Shown here one piece after another: positions 20,761 to 35,007 of a stretch of DNA of 64,000 nucleotides. Source of the DNA: Laccaria trichodermophora (lineage: Eukaryota; Basidiomycota; Agaricomycetes; Agaricales; Hydnangiaceae); the NCBI GenBank assembly GCA_018417955.1, contig JACTVC010000015.1, positions 893,862 to 957,861 on the forward strand. The letters are read 5' to 3'. Both the position numbers and the translations under genes were made by a program. How positions within the stretch are numbered: position 1 is the first letter of the stretch; each line of letters begins with the position of its first letter. Below the pieces are notes generated by a model. It was not told where the DNA came from and did no database searches. It saw nothing but the letters and a program-made list of their open reading frames with translations.

Positions 20761-21786
20761 TAGGGATACGCCTTTGAGTCAAAGATGTCAAAAAACGCGT
20801 GCCTATGTCAAGCCTATGTCGACCTATCTGTATTTGATGTTATCTTGTATGCCAAGGTTGCACGTGCCCTTTCTTTCTTCAGGGCTCCTACAACGCATCT
20901 CCTGCACGACTACTCAATTCAATCTCATTTTTTGGGACATGCAACATGGCTGTAAGTTTTCTACTGTCTCTATATTTCGACAAATTTGGCACGCTTGCTT
21001 TCCTGCGATTTTATGAATGCAAACTCTCACAATTCGTTGTGCCAAAGGTGCTCCTTAGCCGTAGCATCGATTGCACGATTGTATCACCTGATGGGGGGCA
21101 TACCTCTTGGCTATCTGCCTGCAAGGCGACGTATGTAAATCGAAGAGCTCGGTGAGCGGTTCTCCACCAATCCTCGAACTGCTATTCTCAATCCGGTTAC
21201 TAGAACTTCGGACCCATTGCACAGGACCACACGTTTCCCAGCAATGTGATGCGCCTCGAGGCACCGAGTCGCATCCAACTTTCCGAAATCTCACTCCTCT
21301 GCAACGTTCCTCCAAGTTATTTCCACCTGTTATCCCTGGAATAAAAAAATGAGACTCGAGTGCATGTACATCTCAGCCGCTAGGATTGCCCATGAGATTG
21401 GACCGTTGCCCAAAAAGTCAAGCCACCATTGACGTTGTCGGGGACCTACCCTATGATCTGAGCTGGCGTCGACCGAGAAGTTAACTTGCTGACGTCGCGT
21501 CCAAGATACTGCCACACTTGCTACCATTGTATAGAGTGTGCCCAGGAGTGACTGCTTTCTCGGGCTTGTCGGCCGTCACCATGAGGGTTCTCGGCTCTTG
21601 AATCTACATAGCCCGCCGATGAACTACCAAAATACTTGCCAATGGACCTGCGAGGACAATTTTTAGCAGCTGACCTCTACGATGAACGCATCTGGGATTC
21701 AAGGTGTAGCCAAACACGACCAAGCGCGTCGCGTTTGTTTGACACTCTTGTGTGTTCCGCACTCAGCCCAGCGACCAGCCACTCCA
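20761..21786. other. Intergenic region
   Basis: About 1 kb upstream of the split RRM gene and of the Mif2-like copy. Only short open frames without recognisable products; I see no RNA gene or clear repeat. Confidence 0.5.
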
Positions 21787-22755
21787 TGCCGACCTCTGTG
21801 CGAAAAAGCAGCGTCGGCGTAGCACGCAGAGGGCCCATAAAACCCTACTTACCCTACCGAGGCGACGCAGGCGAAGTGGGCAAGAGGACGGGTTTAACAA
21901 TCCCACAAGTCGAGCGCAAGTCTGATGGGTTTGAGCCGTTCGAGGTCTTGAGGCGGATGGACGATGTGATGCCCCTTATGCCTAAGAGGAAGAAGAGCAT
22001 TGTGCCCATTGTACATGTTAATCCGGAGTATGATGAAATGGATCGGGAGATGTCGATGCAGCTTGATAGTATGTGCATTTGTGTTCGGTTGAGCTAAACT
22101 GATGGTTGGTTGATGATGCAGGTCCTGTTAGTAAATTGGGTAGCATGTGCCTGCCATGTACGCCGACGACGTTGAATCGCGTTGGGTCGACGAGCCGTCT
22201 TGCGGTGCTTACCTCTAATGTTGGCTTCAACCGTATCCTGTGCCCGAAGCTCCGGTCACCGACAAAGGCGAATTACGGTCCTGATCCATCGAGCCCCTCA
22301 TATTCGATCAGCCGACGCGATTTAGAACCTGAATTTGATTCGCCAGATGAAGGCGGGGGTTATGACGATGGTGGACAGGATAATGTCGACATGGACGTGG
22401 ATGATATGGATGGCGGCTTTGATGCATATTGTGGACCTCAAGAGTCATGCTGACGAACACCGAAGCAGACTAGCTTCACGCAGATGAACCAGGATGATGA
22501 CGAGGAGGAGGAGGAGGAGGGAGAGGAAGATAAGAACAGGCCTATGAAGAGAAAGATGAGGAGGTGGAGAATGATATTGCGGATGGGTTGGAGGATGTTG
22601 AACTGGAGCGTTACTCGGATGGTGAAGAAGAGGAAGAGGAGCCTGAGGTCAGGCCAAAGGACAAGAAAGCGAAGCTACCAGAAGAAATTAAACCTATACA
22701 TCGGACAGAGACATGGAGCAAGGCCCGCAACATTTCTATTCACAACATTTGACCT
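21787..22755 (+). pseudogene. Decayed N-terminal copy of CENP-C/Mif2
   Basis: The first exon (21787 to about 22070) encodes MPTSVRKSSVGVARRG and then a segment ending in KSDGFEPFE, the conserved basidiomycete Mif2 N-terminus. A 60-nt intron leads to SPVSKLG and further Ser/Pro and Asp/Glu-rich sequence. There is an in-frame TGA at 22451-22453; the same frame then resumes Mif2-like TPKQTSFTQM and acidic sequence. A frame change near 22545 is needed to reach the rest of the acidic region. Homology stops near 22730, before the CENP-C motif and the cupin dimerisation domain. The nonsense codon, frameshift and truncation together indicate a pseudogene of the inner-kinetochore protein. Whether an intact copy lies elsewhere in the genome is not visible. 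Confidence 0.7.
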
Positions 22756-23148
22756 ACTCATCAGGTGTTTGTTAGCTTACCGCGAGGAACGGATCCCATC
22801 AGCACAGTACTTTTTATGTCCCGTGCAGAAAAGTGTTCGAGAACACTATACGCCTCTAGAATGAGCTACAAATAGGGCTCAACCCCGCATCAGATCCAGA
22901 CAGGGTGTCTTCCACTGTTCAGAGTCTTCAGGTATCATACGCCGAGCTACGGTTTCCTTTACAAGCAGAACAAGTCCATTGAGCAAAATATTCCATAGTA
23001 ATGCAACAAAACAAAACGGGAACCCAGAATGAAGTCAATAAAAGCAAAAGAAAACGTAAAGCAAGGAAAGAGAACATCGACCATGATGGCCCCATGAGTA
23101 GATCCCACTGCCCCCCCTTACCAACCAACCAGCCCTTCGCCTGTTACA
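22756..23148. other. Intergenic region
   Basis: Lies between the Mif2-like remnant and the 3' end of the calcineurin gene. No feature recognised. Confidence 0.5.
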
Positions 23149-25585
23149 CTATATCACTGTCTCATGTCTCTTCAGAGCCCCCGGCCGCCCGGTAGGCTTT
23201 CTACCTTGAGCGATCCGATCAGCCAGCCTCTCCACCGTACTCGTGCTCATCCCCGTAGCCTGAGCCTCATCTTCATCCAGCGTTCTCTTGATCAGATACT
23301 CCATATCCATGCCATCCGGCAAGTCTGTACGGCTACTCAGCCGCATACTAGGTACAGGAAATATCGTCGGCCGTTGAGGGTCAAAGTCCGGAAGGCGCTC
23401 GTTTGCGATATCAGAGCGGCGGCTGAAGGGGGAAATGTGAGCGAAGAACGGAGGTCAATAGAGAGGAAGCATACGCGTCGTCGAAGGTTCGGATACTCTT
23501 TCCGATCTTGTGGCCTTGCACAGTAAGGGCATCGGGACCCCTTTGTGAAAAGCCGCCCTCGGTAGGGGAATCCAACTCAGTAGCGTTCTCTGCTTCCTCT
23601 CTGCAGGAAATCAGCTTCAAGTCAGATATTACATGTGGTAAACGAACCGGAGAATTTGGAACACGCGTTGCATCTTCCCCACAGCCATGATCTTGTTTTT
23701 GATCAGCTGCCTTCTTTGCGCCAAGTCTGTCGGGCTTTGTGGGGGTTCACCCACACCTCTGGCCGCTGCATCCTCGTCCGATTCGGACTCAACGAGTTCG
23801 TCGTCGCTGCATATGCTTAGAATGGCGAGCAGCATCTCCGTGACTTTAAATCGGTTGCCATTAGGAAGGGGTAACGAGGACTGAAGAAAGAAGAACGCAC
23901 TTTTGGAACCAACGAAAGGTAGACTCCACGTGAACGCATCCATGAAGTTCGGGAGCCAATAGGGATGCGTGCTAGAGTTGTACTGCCGAATCGTAATATT
24001 TTTGTTCGCGTACTTGAGAACCGCACCGCGATTATGGTACACATCAAGATAGTTAGGAGCGGAGAAGATGGTGATGACTGAGGGGAAGTTTTTCTTGGGA
24101 GTTTTGCGGTGCATGGTATATCTTTATCCGTTCCAGAGGTATATCAACGACAAGCAGCGCTCATGAAGGGGAAGAGACAAGTACCCAGCATCCTGAGCTT
24201 CGTGTCCCCGAATCACGGTGAGGAGATTGTTTCGCTCGAGGAAAGCACACACTGCTTCATAGCTGTTGGGAATTAAGTTGAGCAGGCAAACACTGAACAG
24301 AGGATGAAGCGACTAACGTGAAGAAGAACGAGCATCCGCGCGTTTGGTTATGCAGGAATGCCTGGCCAGGCGCAAGCCCTGGTCCATGAGCGGTCGGTTC
24401 GTGCTCATGACCATAGTTTGACACGGGGTCCGACCAAAGCAAATCACATAGCAGGCCATGGGAACCTGGCTCCTGGAAACGGTTAATCTAGATCGGCATG
24501 AGATCAAAAGGTTGGGAGGAGGGGCGGAAAGGAGGCATACTGCATCTACATCGCTGAGATGCACAAGTTGTGGAGAGAGACCACCGTGGACACAGAAGAA
24601 ACGATTGTCGATCAATGCGGTGATCGGGAGGGCGCAAAATGAAATGATGGATGCTTCATAAACACGCTCTGAGTACTTATGAAGGCCTAGAAGAACGGTA
24701 GCCAAATGCTCAGCGATGGCGGAACCCACAACGCAGCCATCGATGCTTACATTCTCGTTTGAAGGTAAAATATTCGGTGAGATGCCGGCATTCATGGTTG
24801 CCGCGTAGAAGAATGATTCCTGTGGGATTCCATATTTTGAGAGCATATAGATATAGCAGACACTAGGGAAGATAAGATTCATTGGGAAGGGGAAGGGTGG
24901 ACGATAGCCTTACCTCGATGCCAAAGTCTCCCCGATCCACATAGTCCCCCAGGAAAAGATAGGTATTATCCACCATCGGTCCACCCACCTCAAATAACTT
25001 CATAAGGTCGTACTGTCATTTGTACATGAGACTCGATAATCTGTAATCCGGAACATGACAACTCGTACATATTGTCCGTGGATATCTCCGCAAACTACGG
25101 ACACACGTTGGTCAACTCCAATTATACCAGAGTCAGTACTCACCTGTTACAGGACTCCTGACATGCACCATGTTGGGCTCCTTGGACAAAATCTTGGTTG
25201 TTTGTTCCAAAATGTAGAGCGCGTGTTCCTCCTGCAATCGTCCCTCGCGAAAGAAGTGTTCCTTCAAGAAAGCATGATTGGGCTTCATCTCTCCATGATC
25301 GTCTTGAAGAAAGAACTCTGCATCCGTGGGTTTATTCACCGCCGGCGGAGGGACCTACAAGCCGCGGAAGCAAAGTTGGAGGAACACGATCGATTGGTTA
25401 GCGCTATGATTAAAATTTATTTAAAATGGGCCACATACACTCTTGACGGGTCTCTCATTGAAGTTTGGGGTATCCTCCGGAAAGCGCTGGCGTTGCGAAG
25501 GGTGTTGCTGATGGTGGTGTGCGCTCCCTCTTTCATTTGTCCTCGAAGGAGGCACCTGCGAATATCTGTCCCCCATCGAAGACAT
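23149..25585 (-). CDS. CNA1: Calcineurin A, catalytic subunit of protein phosphatase 2B
   Basis: Ca2+/calmodulin-activated Ser/Thr phosphatase. About ten exons run from the ATG at 25585 ([12 protein letters not shown]) to the TAG at 23149. The exon ending RPVKS joins [15 protein letters not shown] by a GTATGT intron. The metal-site motifs GDYVDRG and [10 protein letters not shown] and the HGGLSP segment are present once introns are removed. The beta-sandwich motif [13 protein letters not shown] leads into the calcineurin-B-binding helix [19 protein letters not shown] calmodulin-binding segment [19 protein letters not shown] follows. An autoinhibitory segment around [10 protein letters not shown] lies before the C-terminal tail. 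I see no disabling change. It is the one intact gene between two truncated neighbours. Confidence 0.9.
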
Positions 25586-26222
25586 TGGTGGTGGTATTCA
25601 AGGGAGCGAAGGCGATGCTTAGAAGATGGTCAAGGTGTGTATTCGCGCGCTCGTGCTGTAAATTGTCGTATCTGGGATCGGACCGCTCGCCAAGGGGAGA
25701 GGGCAACGACAACCTCGTGTTTGGCGATGTTATCCCGTCCCTTGCTCCCTACAGCGCGTTAGACGCCCGTTGTCATAGTCGTCCTCTTCATCGTCCAATA
25801 ACTCTGGGAGTTGTGGTTGAGCATTCGGAGTGGGTGGAAGTCGGAAGAAAGGTGCGGACCCTGACAAGAAATGAATAGCAACCTACAATTACTCAATCAG
25901 ATACGCAGTGTTCCAAGGCTGTGCATCCTCTTCTCTGGAACTCGGTTGTCGTGCCTTCGAACAAAAATAAAATCCAGCTAGCAGTATGTACCCCTTTCGA
26001 CTGACATTTCTGAGAATTTGGAGGTGTACACAAAAACGTAGAAAAGCATCAAGACGAGTGTCATAACGAATAATAAAGCGATCTACACCTGTACCGATGA
26101 GTCCCTTAGCCAATGTCGGAGTGTTCAAGACAAATAGCGACAAATGTCAGAAGGTGGTTTAGAAAGTCAAGAGCGTGTTCTATGGATAGGTAGTACATTC
26201 ATTGAGTTAAAGTTACATTGGA
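25586..26222. other. Intergenic region at the ARG5,6 breakpoint
   Basis: Contains the calcineurin promoter on one side. On the other side it holds whatever replaced the missing 3' half of ARG5,6. No reductase sequence is recognisable in any frame here. Confidence 0.5.
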
Positions 26223-28507
<2,285 letters not shown>

Positions 28508-28529
28508 ATAACTAAATCGATTTACCAAA

Positions 28530-30109
28530 GCCTTTAGCGAAACAAGGGTTGTCCTGTAGATAAACTACTCACCGACTCAGGTCGATCGTCCCTGTGCCGT
28601 TTCACACCTTGATCTAAGTACCAGTTCTCAAATAAGAACTTAAATCCGAGGATAAAGTCTTACGAATGTTGATAGTGAGGCGATTATGGTCGCCTTCAGA
28701 ACTGGTGAATTCTCCTCCAGAGACAACGAGCTGTGAAGCCCCTTGAAGAATCGACGACCTGTTGTTCAGATGCACAATTAGCGAAGATTGCTCCAAACGT
28801 TTTTGATGACATGCATACCCAAAGTGTCCTGGTAAGTCCCCTTCCATTTGAGCCAAGTGAAGTAGAAATCGACTACGGTTTAGGCGCCAAGCCGCTTCTC
28901 AGGGTGCACTGCCGAATGGCGTCCGGCGCTCTGGTTTGATGGGTGAGCTGAAGAGCATGATAACGATTGTGTCCAAACAAGTTGCAAACGCCAGCGGTGA
29001 CTAGATAAAATGACACACTACTGTGAAAAAGGGATATGCAAAACCTCACAGATTGATAACTTGAAAATCCTTCAACAGATTAATAACAATTCCTGTGCTG
29101 TTCGTGCTTCCCTCCTAATCCATAACCGCCTTTTTCGTTTGAACTCCCGACTTCTCGGTTCCTGTGACCTCTCCCAACCAATGAGGTGTGGGAGATATTA
29201 CCCCCTTTTGCTCTTCAATATGGGCGACGGGCGTCTATTCCTATTCTGAGGGATATCGTTTTCACCACGAGCACCGAACCATGAGTGTTGCGTCGGCCAA
29301 GGAGATCTGAGGCACGATGATCAAAAGGGGGGTCATAGACAGCGTTATCATCCATGAACCTGGCCAGCGCCCGATGCCCACGTCGCATGGTTGTCCCCCA
29401 TCCTACAGAAAGTTAGCGTTCATGAAGAATGACAAGTACAACTGCGAATTTGGGACTGACATATCAGCCAGCTGATCTTCAAACAACCGGCAAGCGCACG
29501 AACTTCTCTTTCGAGCTTTGCCTGACCAGCTTTGACCTGTCGTAGGGGTTCCGAAGGAGATTGAGGGATGAAACGATGAAGAGCAGGCCATCGTTGGGGT
29601 TCCTGGCCCCATGTTACATAATGGTCTGCAAATCATCGGGAACTTCTGGAATGTCACGCGCTTGAGTTGAACTCGAAGCAAACTTGAAGCAACTCGGCTG
29701 GCCAAGTAAGTATAGGCAGTCGAATAGTTCAGAGTTGAAAGGGCCTCCAACGTCGTATCGCTCCGAAACCAACAAACATGAATAGCACCAGAAGTTGTCC
29801 CAGCAAAAAAACACGTCTGAAGGCAAATGACCTTGTACACAACTTGTACATCAGATAATTTCCTCGAATAAGGCCCGACCTGTACAAGGCAGACTTTGAC
29901 GATCGTTCCCGGTTTTCCATGTCGACGTGCCAATAACTTTATTTCCGTTGATCCTCCCTGATGGTTCAAACGTTCGAGGATGGCCTTCATTTGGCAATGG
30001 CAAAGGTTAGCGGAGGTTGATGAGCCTCCAAACATAAATTACTCGATTATTATTGCACAGATAAGAGCGTAACTCTACCAAAATCAAATATTGAAGTACG
30101 AACAAGAAA
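28530..30109. other. Long intergenic stretch
   Basis: About 1.6 kb with scattered open frames. The longest, on the minus strand at 29403-30035, has no recognisable domain and no intron-supported extension. I do not call a gene. Confidence 0.4.
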
Positions 30110-31045
30110 CTATGCGGAGAGGCCAAGGACGTGTACAACAACGTTAAGGTCAAGGGCGACGAGGGTGGCGACGAGGCCCGTTACAAGGGGCACAACGACG
30201 ACCGAGAGGCCACCAACAAGCAGGAAGACTTGGAAAAGGAGGGAGGCGACGACGCCGCTAAAGTAAAAATTCGCAAATCAATATGCTGCTGCGTATCCAG
30301 AGAAGAAAACACTCACCCAACCGAGATAACCAAGGGAGTAACCACTTGGAGTTGAACGACGGTCACTGTGCGGACGACAATCTCGAGGGCGGTAAAGATA
30401 AGCTGTGCAGAGTGTACTGATCAGAAACATGTTTTCAATACTCAGAACGCGATCGACATACGTAGAGGATGGTGGCGACGATGTAAGCGACTTCCTGGAT
30501 GGAGAGGATTCTGGCCCCGAGCGCGAGAACGCCACCAGTGGGATTTGCAGCAAGGGCTCTGATGTCGACTATCGCGCCGGCGACGATATCGTGGATCTGC
30601 CCGATTAGGCCAGCGAGGACATCAATCTGGACATCGACCGTGACGATGGCTCCTGGCAGAACACACGGGTAAGAAACATTAAATCCAAACGAGATAATCA
30701 CGTACTGATTTGGCGGACGACGGGAATAATTTGGTTGGTGACACCGACAAGGATGATTGGAATTGATTGAGCCTGTTCATCGCGTGGCTTCACGTCTTGG
30801 ACTGAGGGAGTGGCAGCAACGTTGCCGGTGTTGACAGCATTGTTGTACCCTTGGGCGATGTCGTCGGGGACGCCTGGGAGGTCGGTGTCTCTGCGGGTGA
30901 AGCCTCCTGATTTGGCGACAATAGGATCGCTACCGACAGCGTTACCGAAGTTTGTGACTTCAGCAGGCGTAGTTGTGGGTGCGGCGTTGGAGAGAACAGC
31001 GCAAGCAATGGTGGTGAGGAGAGAGATGACGCGGAAGGAAGGCAT
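30110..31045 (-). CDS. Small secreted or membrane-anchored protein, unknown function
   Basis: The ATG at 31045 starts a clear signal peptide (MPSFRVISLLTTIACAVLSNA, cut after an Ala motif). Exon 1 continues to about 30705. Exon 2 encodes VDVLAGLIGQIHDIV-type sequence down to about 30465. Exon 3 (about 30410-30335) encodes an amphipathic strand-rich segment. Exon 4 ends at the TAG 30110-30112 with a long hydrophobic stretch rich in Val and Leu. GT-AG junctions with about 55-nt introns support all four exons. The mature protein is dominated by hydrophobic residues and could associate with membranes. The family is not named, although similar small hydrophobic secreted proteins are common in mushrooms. 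Confidence 0.65.
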
Positions 31046-31674
31046 TGTGATTGAAGGAATGTGGGTGCTTAACGAGCGTGGTTTGACGAGGGTCGTTCAA
31101 GTGAGGGGGCTGAGGAAGCTACGACGGTGAAGTTGTCGATGGGGATTCCAGCTAAACCACCCTCGTACTTATACCCCCAGAACCCGTGATGTCCGGTACA
31201 GCAATGAATCAAGAATATCAAAGAAGATTGCGCGGACATGACCTCATGATGCGGGAAATTTTCCCGTTTGGCTCTTGAAGGGAACTCGCAGAAATTTGAC
31301 CAGCGCTTATTCGGAACAGGCAAGCCAATCTCCAAATCGGGCACTTTGATTTTAAAATCCCTGGTTGCCGCTCCACTTCTATTCGCTTCACGCGCAACGG
31401 ATCCGGCGGAGGACCGTGGAAGAAAAAGGGAACTGTGCTCTTTTGGACAGTTCTGTTTGTTTTGAATGAGAATATCTTCAGGGGTCAAGGTGCTGTTGAA
31501 TGGGTTTGACTGTCAGTCAGAACCTTCACTCCCGAGTAAGTAAGTCGCGTAGTGTAACAAACTCTAACTCGCAATAATTACCTATGGTCTTTGGGACTTC
31601 AATCTCCAAAGCTTCAACGGTGTTCAACCTTCAAACTTTCAAGCTTCAGGGTCTGCACAAAGTGGAATGATAGT
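31046..31674. other. Intergenic region
   Basis: Promoter side of the secreted-protein gene. No gene recognised. Confidence 0.45.
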
Positions 31675-31682
31675 GATGGCAT

Positions 31683-32359
31683 AGGACCCCGGGCAATAGC
31701 AGAAAATCCCTGGTCCCGATCCGGACAAAAAAAGTGGATTTTAGGTCCAAGAGCTGGGGGCCAATCCGGACAAAAAGCGACAAAATTCGAAGTTGCCCAG
31801 AGCTTAGAGTCCGGACAACATCGACAAGATGAAAAATGCCCTAAGGCGGGTATCCGGACACAACTGTCGTGGCTGAGCGGTCTAATATGCATGTAACGAT
31901 GATGAGCCAAGTCGTCGAGCTGCGCGATCGAACCTAAGGTAATGCAATTCAGCCATAGTAATTTTTGTGTAATATTCTGTATTCTTTTGCACACTGTGTT
32001 ATAAAGCTTAGCAAAACACAAAAAGAACTCACAGCAGCCCTGAAACTCTCGAAAAGATGTGGTGGAGTCTGATGATTAGAGTACTAATAGCGCTATTTAG
32101 TGTTAAAATATACATTTTTCTTGTTGCATACCCATTTTCTACTCCCTGGGAGGCTCTTGACGTTGTTTGAGCCAGTGCTGAGGCCAGATCCGCCAATCCG
32201 GACATTGCTGGGCGAAAAAATGCCCTGATCTGGGGGTCCGGACAAATTTTTGAAATTGGAGGGGAGGCCAGGTCCCGTCCGGACAAATTTGGCGCAGAGG
32301 CGTCCGGACAAAAACCCAATTTTCGGGATCAGGCCTTTTCTGCTATTGCCCGGGGTCCT
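31683..32359. mobile_element. hAT-type MITE with 8-bp target duplication
   Basis: A 677-bp non-autonomous element. The terminal inverted repeats are perfect for 24 bases, beginning AGGACCCCGGGCAATAG on the left and its complement on the right. It is flanked on both sides by GATGGCAT (31675-31682 and 32360-32367); an 8-bp duplication is diagnostic of the hAT superfamily. At least seven subterminal copies of (A/G)TCCGGACAAA-like motifs, in both halves, look like transposase-binding repeats. No transposase is encoded. Confidence 0.88.
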
Positions 32360-32367
32360 GATGGCAT

Positions 32368-33051
32368 CCACAGGTCCCTGGATTTGTTTTCATCAGTTGG
32401 TGATAGAAGCATTCATCGTTGATTCATCGCGTACTCATTGCATTAGATCATTTTTGGCTCCTCGCAAAAAAAAAAAAAGAGAGAAGGATAGAAGTGCGGT
32501 GAATTCGGTGTATGATCGTTTATACCCATAAACTCGTAAAGAAAGCTTGAAGAAATTGAAGAGAGCTCCTCTCAACAACAATTAAGATTGTAGACGGTAC
32601 CCGCACCTAACTAGCTCCAAGCATCAGATCAGGAGACGCAATTCAAAACAGCTCCACTCACCTTCTTCCAATACAGACGTTTCGTTTTCGTTTAAAGTGG
32701 AGCTTGTCTGAATAACCCTGGGTGTAAAAACAAAACGCGGAAAAGAGAACAAGAGCAAGGGCAACAGAGATATCGATGCAAAAGGCATATGTATGCATGT
32801 ACAAGGCGATCCGATCGAAACAAGGCAATAAAAATATGATACAGGTCCAACAATCCAGGTAAAAGAAAGGGAAACAAACAAAGTAGAACAAGGACGGACG
32901 GAACGGATAGGGGGAAGGGGACTGGTAGACCCTGACAACACCTCATCACGGGGATCGTGGCAATTATAGCCGTGAAGGGGAATGACGTTCTTGTGATGAG
33001 CTCGACGCTTCTTTCTCGAGCCCCTCATCCCGCGCAAGGCTAGCCACAAAG
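32368..33051. other. Intergenic region with poly-A tract
   Basis: Contains an A13 run at about 32466 and the 3' region of the hydrolase gene. No other feature recognised. Confidence 0.45.
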
Positions 33052-34487
33052 TCAGCCACTGCCGTCCAATAGCCAGTCTGCACACAGGTATCGTCTAAGG
33101 AAATTCATGAGTTGGGGCTTCGAATGACAAACAAAGAACGCACTATGCGTTCCATCCTCAAACTCCATAAATTTTGCCCTCTCCAACCCCGTCTTATATT
33201 CCCTACCCGCCGGCGTCTTCTTCTCTCCCCTTTTCGCTACCGCTTCCCACAAAGCCCTCATATGGTCCTTGGGCACTATTTCATCTTTCGCCCCGCTCAA
33301 CATGAGAATGGGGGTGGTGGCTGGGATTAGAGGAATCTTGGACGCCGAGTCCCATTTTTGGTGGCAGAGGAAGGACACGCGCCCCAGTAGAGGGAGGGCA
33401 TGTGGTATCACGTTTGGCAGGGAAGTGAACGTATTTTCGATGATGAGCGCGCTGATCTGATGTTTCAATGTCAGAATGGGTGTTCTGAAGTCGAAGGGAA
33501 GAAGGTACTTTGGTTGGGTTCCGGCTCGCAAGGTCAATGGCTACGGCGCCTCCAATCGATTGACCATAGAGGATCTAGAAAGCGTGGTCAGGCGGGTTAA
33601 AAGCGTCAGTAGGAAACCATACCAATGGTGATCTCGAAAAGTTTGGATCGGAGAGGACATAGTTCAGCGCCGTCTGTGAATCTATTTGCAAACCTACAGA
33701 ACTCGATCGTCAAAGGACCTTTGCAACAGATCAAGTGAAGAACGTACCCTTCTCTGACGGCGAGCCATCCGACAACCCATACCTAAAGCCAAAATGTTAG
33801 GAGTGGGGTGAAGGAATTGGCCGCGCACAAACCCCCGATACGAGAGCATCAACACATTGCACCTCATCTTTATGAAAAACACTTTCGCTAGTGGGATTCG
33901 GTGGCCGTGGTTCCCACCATTTCCATGAAACATGATGACCGTCGGACGACTGGCGATGAACTGCAATAGTTAAAAGTCAGCGCAAGCCACGGGATATGTG
34001 CAACACCGAACCTCATCATCGTTCTCATACTCCGTGGGCAAGACAGCAGCCTCGGGGTTCGTAGCTGACAAATCTTGTCTCTGAGGAAGTAGATAGCAAC
34101 GCAGCCGCACGTTGTCTTCGGTTGTCAAATCTAAGGGTTGGTACGGGATGCCGAAGTCGGTTGGCACGGGCACCTCTGCAACACGCAGCTTCTTAAAACG
34201 TGTGGATGAGGTGTCACTGTCGGCTACGCACCTGTCCGAGATCCAGGCGGGAATGCGGAGGGGTATATCAAGTAGTTTTGACCATAGTATAGTAGACCAA
34301 CGCCTAACAAATTCAAGACGTCAGTATAGGGTGACTAATGCCCATACGACCATGACGCGAACCAACAGTTGATAATGTGGCCGCCGTTGCCAATGTTCCC
34401 TGCGATTGGAATTGAATGAAGTTCTGGCAATTGAATGATTATACACACTTTGGCGAAGCCCTCTAACGAGGGGAGGAAACCACTCAT
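33052..34487 (-). CDS. BEM46/ABHD13-type alpha/beta hydrolase
   Basis: The ATG at 34487 opens a small exon ending GFAK. The next exons encode GTLATAATLSTV and GVGLLYYGQNYLIYPSAFP, an N-terminal membrane anchor typical of BEM46. The hydrolase fold follows, with the oxyanion region VIMFHGNGGNHGHR, SYRG-YGLSDGSPSEKGL across an intron, and the nucleophile elbow YGQSIGGAV (Ser in G-Q-S-I-G). The acid is in LSGAKDEIVP and the histidine in EDGTHSAFF near the C-terminus. The stop is at 33052-33054. The gene appears intact with about nine exons. The family is membrane-associated and linked to polarity and ER/eisosome functions in fungi; the substrate is unknown. Confidence 0.85.
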
Positions 34488-34562
34488 GGTGAGCGTCTAT
34501 GAAAAGGAGAGACCACCAACGCCAAAGGAGAAACACTTGCCAAGACAGTACGGCGCTTGTTC

Positions 34563-34606
34563 ACGTTTGGCTGAGAGAGCACGCCCAAACAACGCGTAAA
34601 TAAACC
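34563..34606. repeat. 44-bp dispersed direct repeat, copy 1
   Basis: Starts ACGTTTGGCTGAGAGAGC and matches 36514-36557 with one substitution. It lies in the upstream region shared by the hydrolase gene and the pseudokinase. Confidence 0.8.
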
Positions 34607-35007
34607 CTCCCTTCGTCAAGTTCCAAGGGTAAGGAGTCCTCTGCACCGACCCAAGACTTCCCTCGAAAAAGGCTCGGTATCACTGAGCTTTTCCTCCTTT
34701 CCAGCTCCACTCACCTCCACTTGTCTCGATGCTGATCTCGGGCGCAGTGCTGAAGCTGATGAGTCAGAAGAAGTCTCGGTATCGCTTTTCTCCTGGTGAG
34801 AGGCGTCGTAGGACTCACTCAATTGAATACTCACCTGCCTTCCAATCACAGAACCTTCTCCCAAACTTATTGAAGTCTGAAACTGCTGTTACCATCGTAT
34901 CGTTCGCTGCTTCCGAGAGCGCCTGCACAGCCGACACCTTCATCATAACAAGCTGAAATACCACTCCCCACTCCACCTATCATTCTATCTTCACACCACT
35001 CTTCACA

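Noticed and set aside
24313..24882. Apparent disruption of calcineurin A, where the GNHE motif is missing from one long frame
   Set aside because: With an exon starting at TGTCTGC and a further intron (GTAAGC to CTAG), [21 protein letters not shown] is restored, so the gene is intact.
29403..30035. A 210-codon minus-strand frame
   Set aside because: No domain, no splice support and an ordinary composition; length alone is not enough in this base composition.
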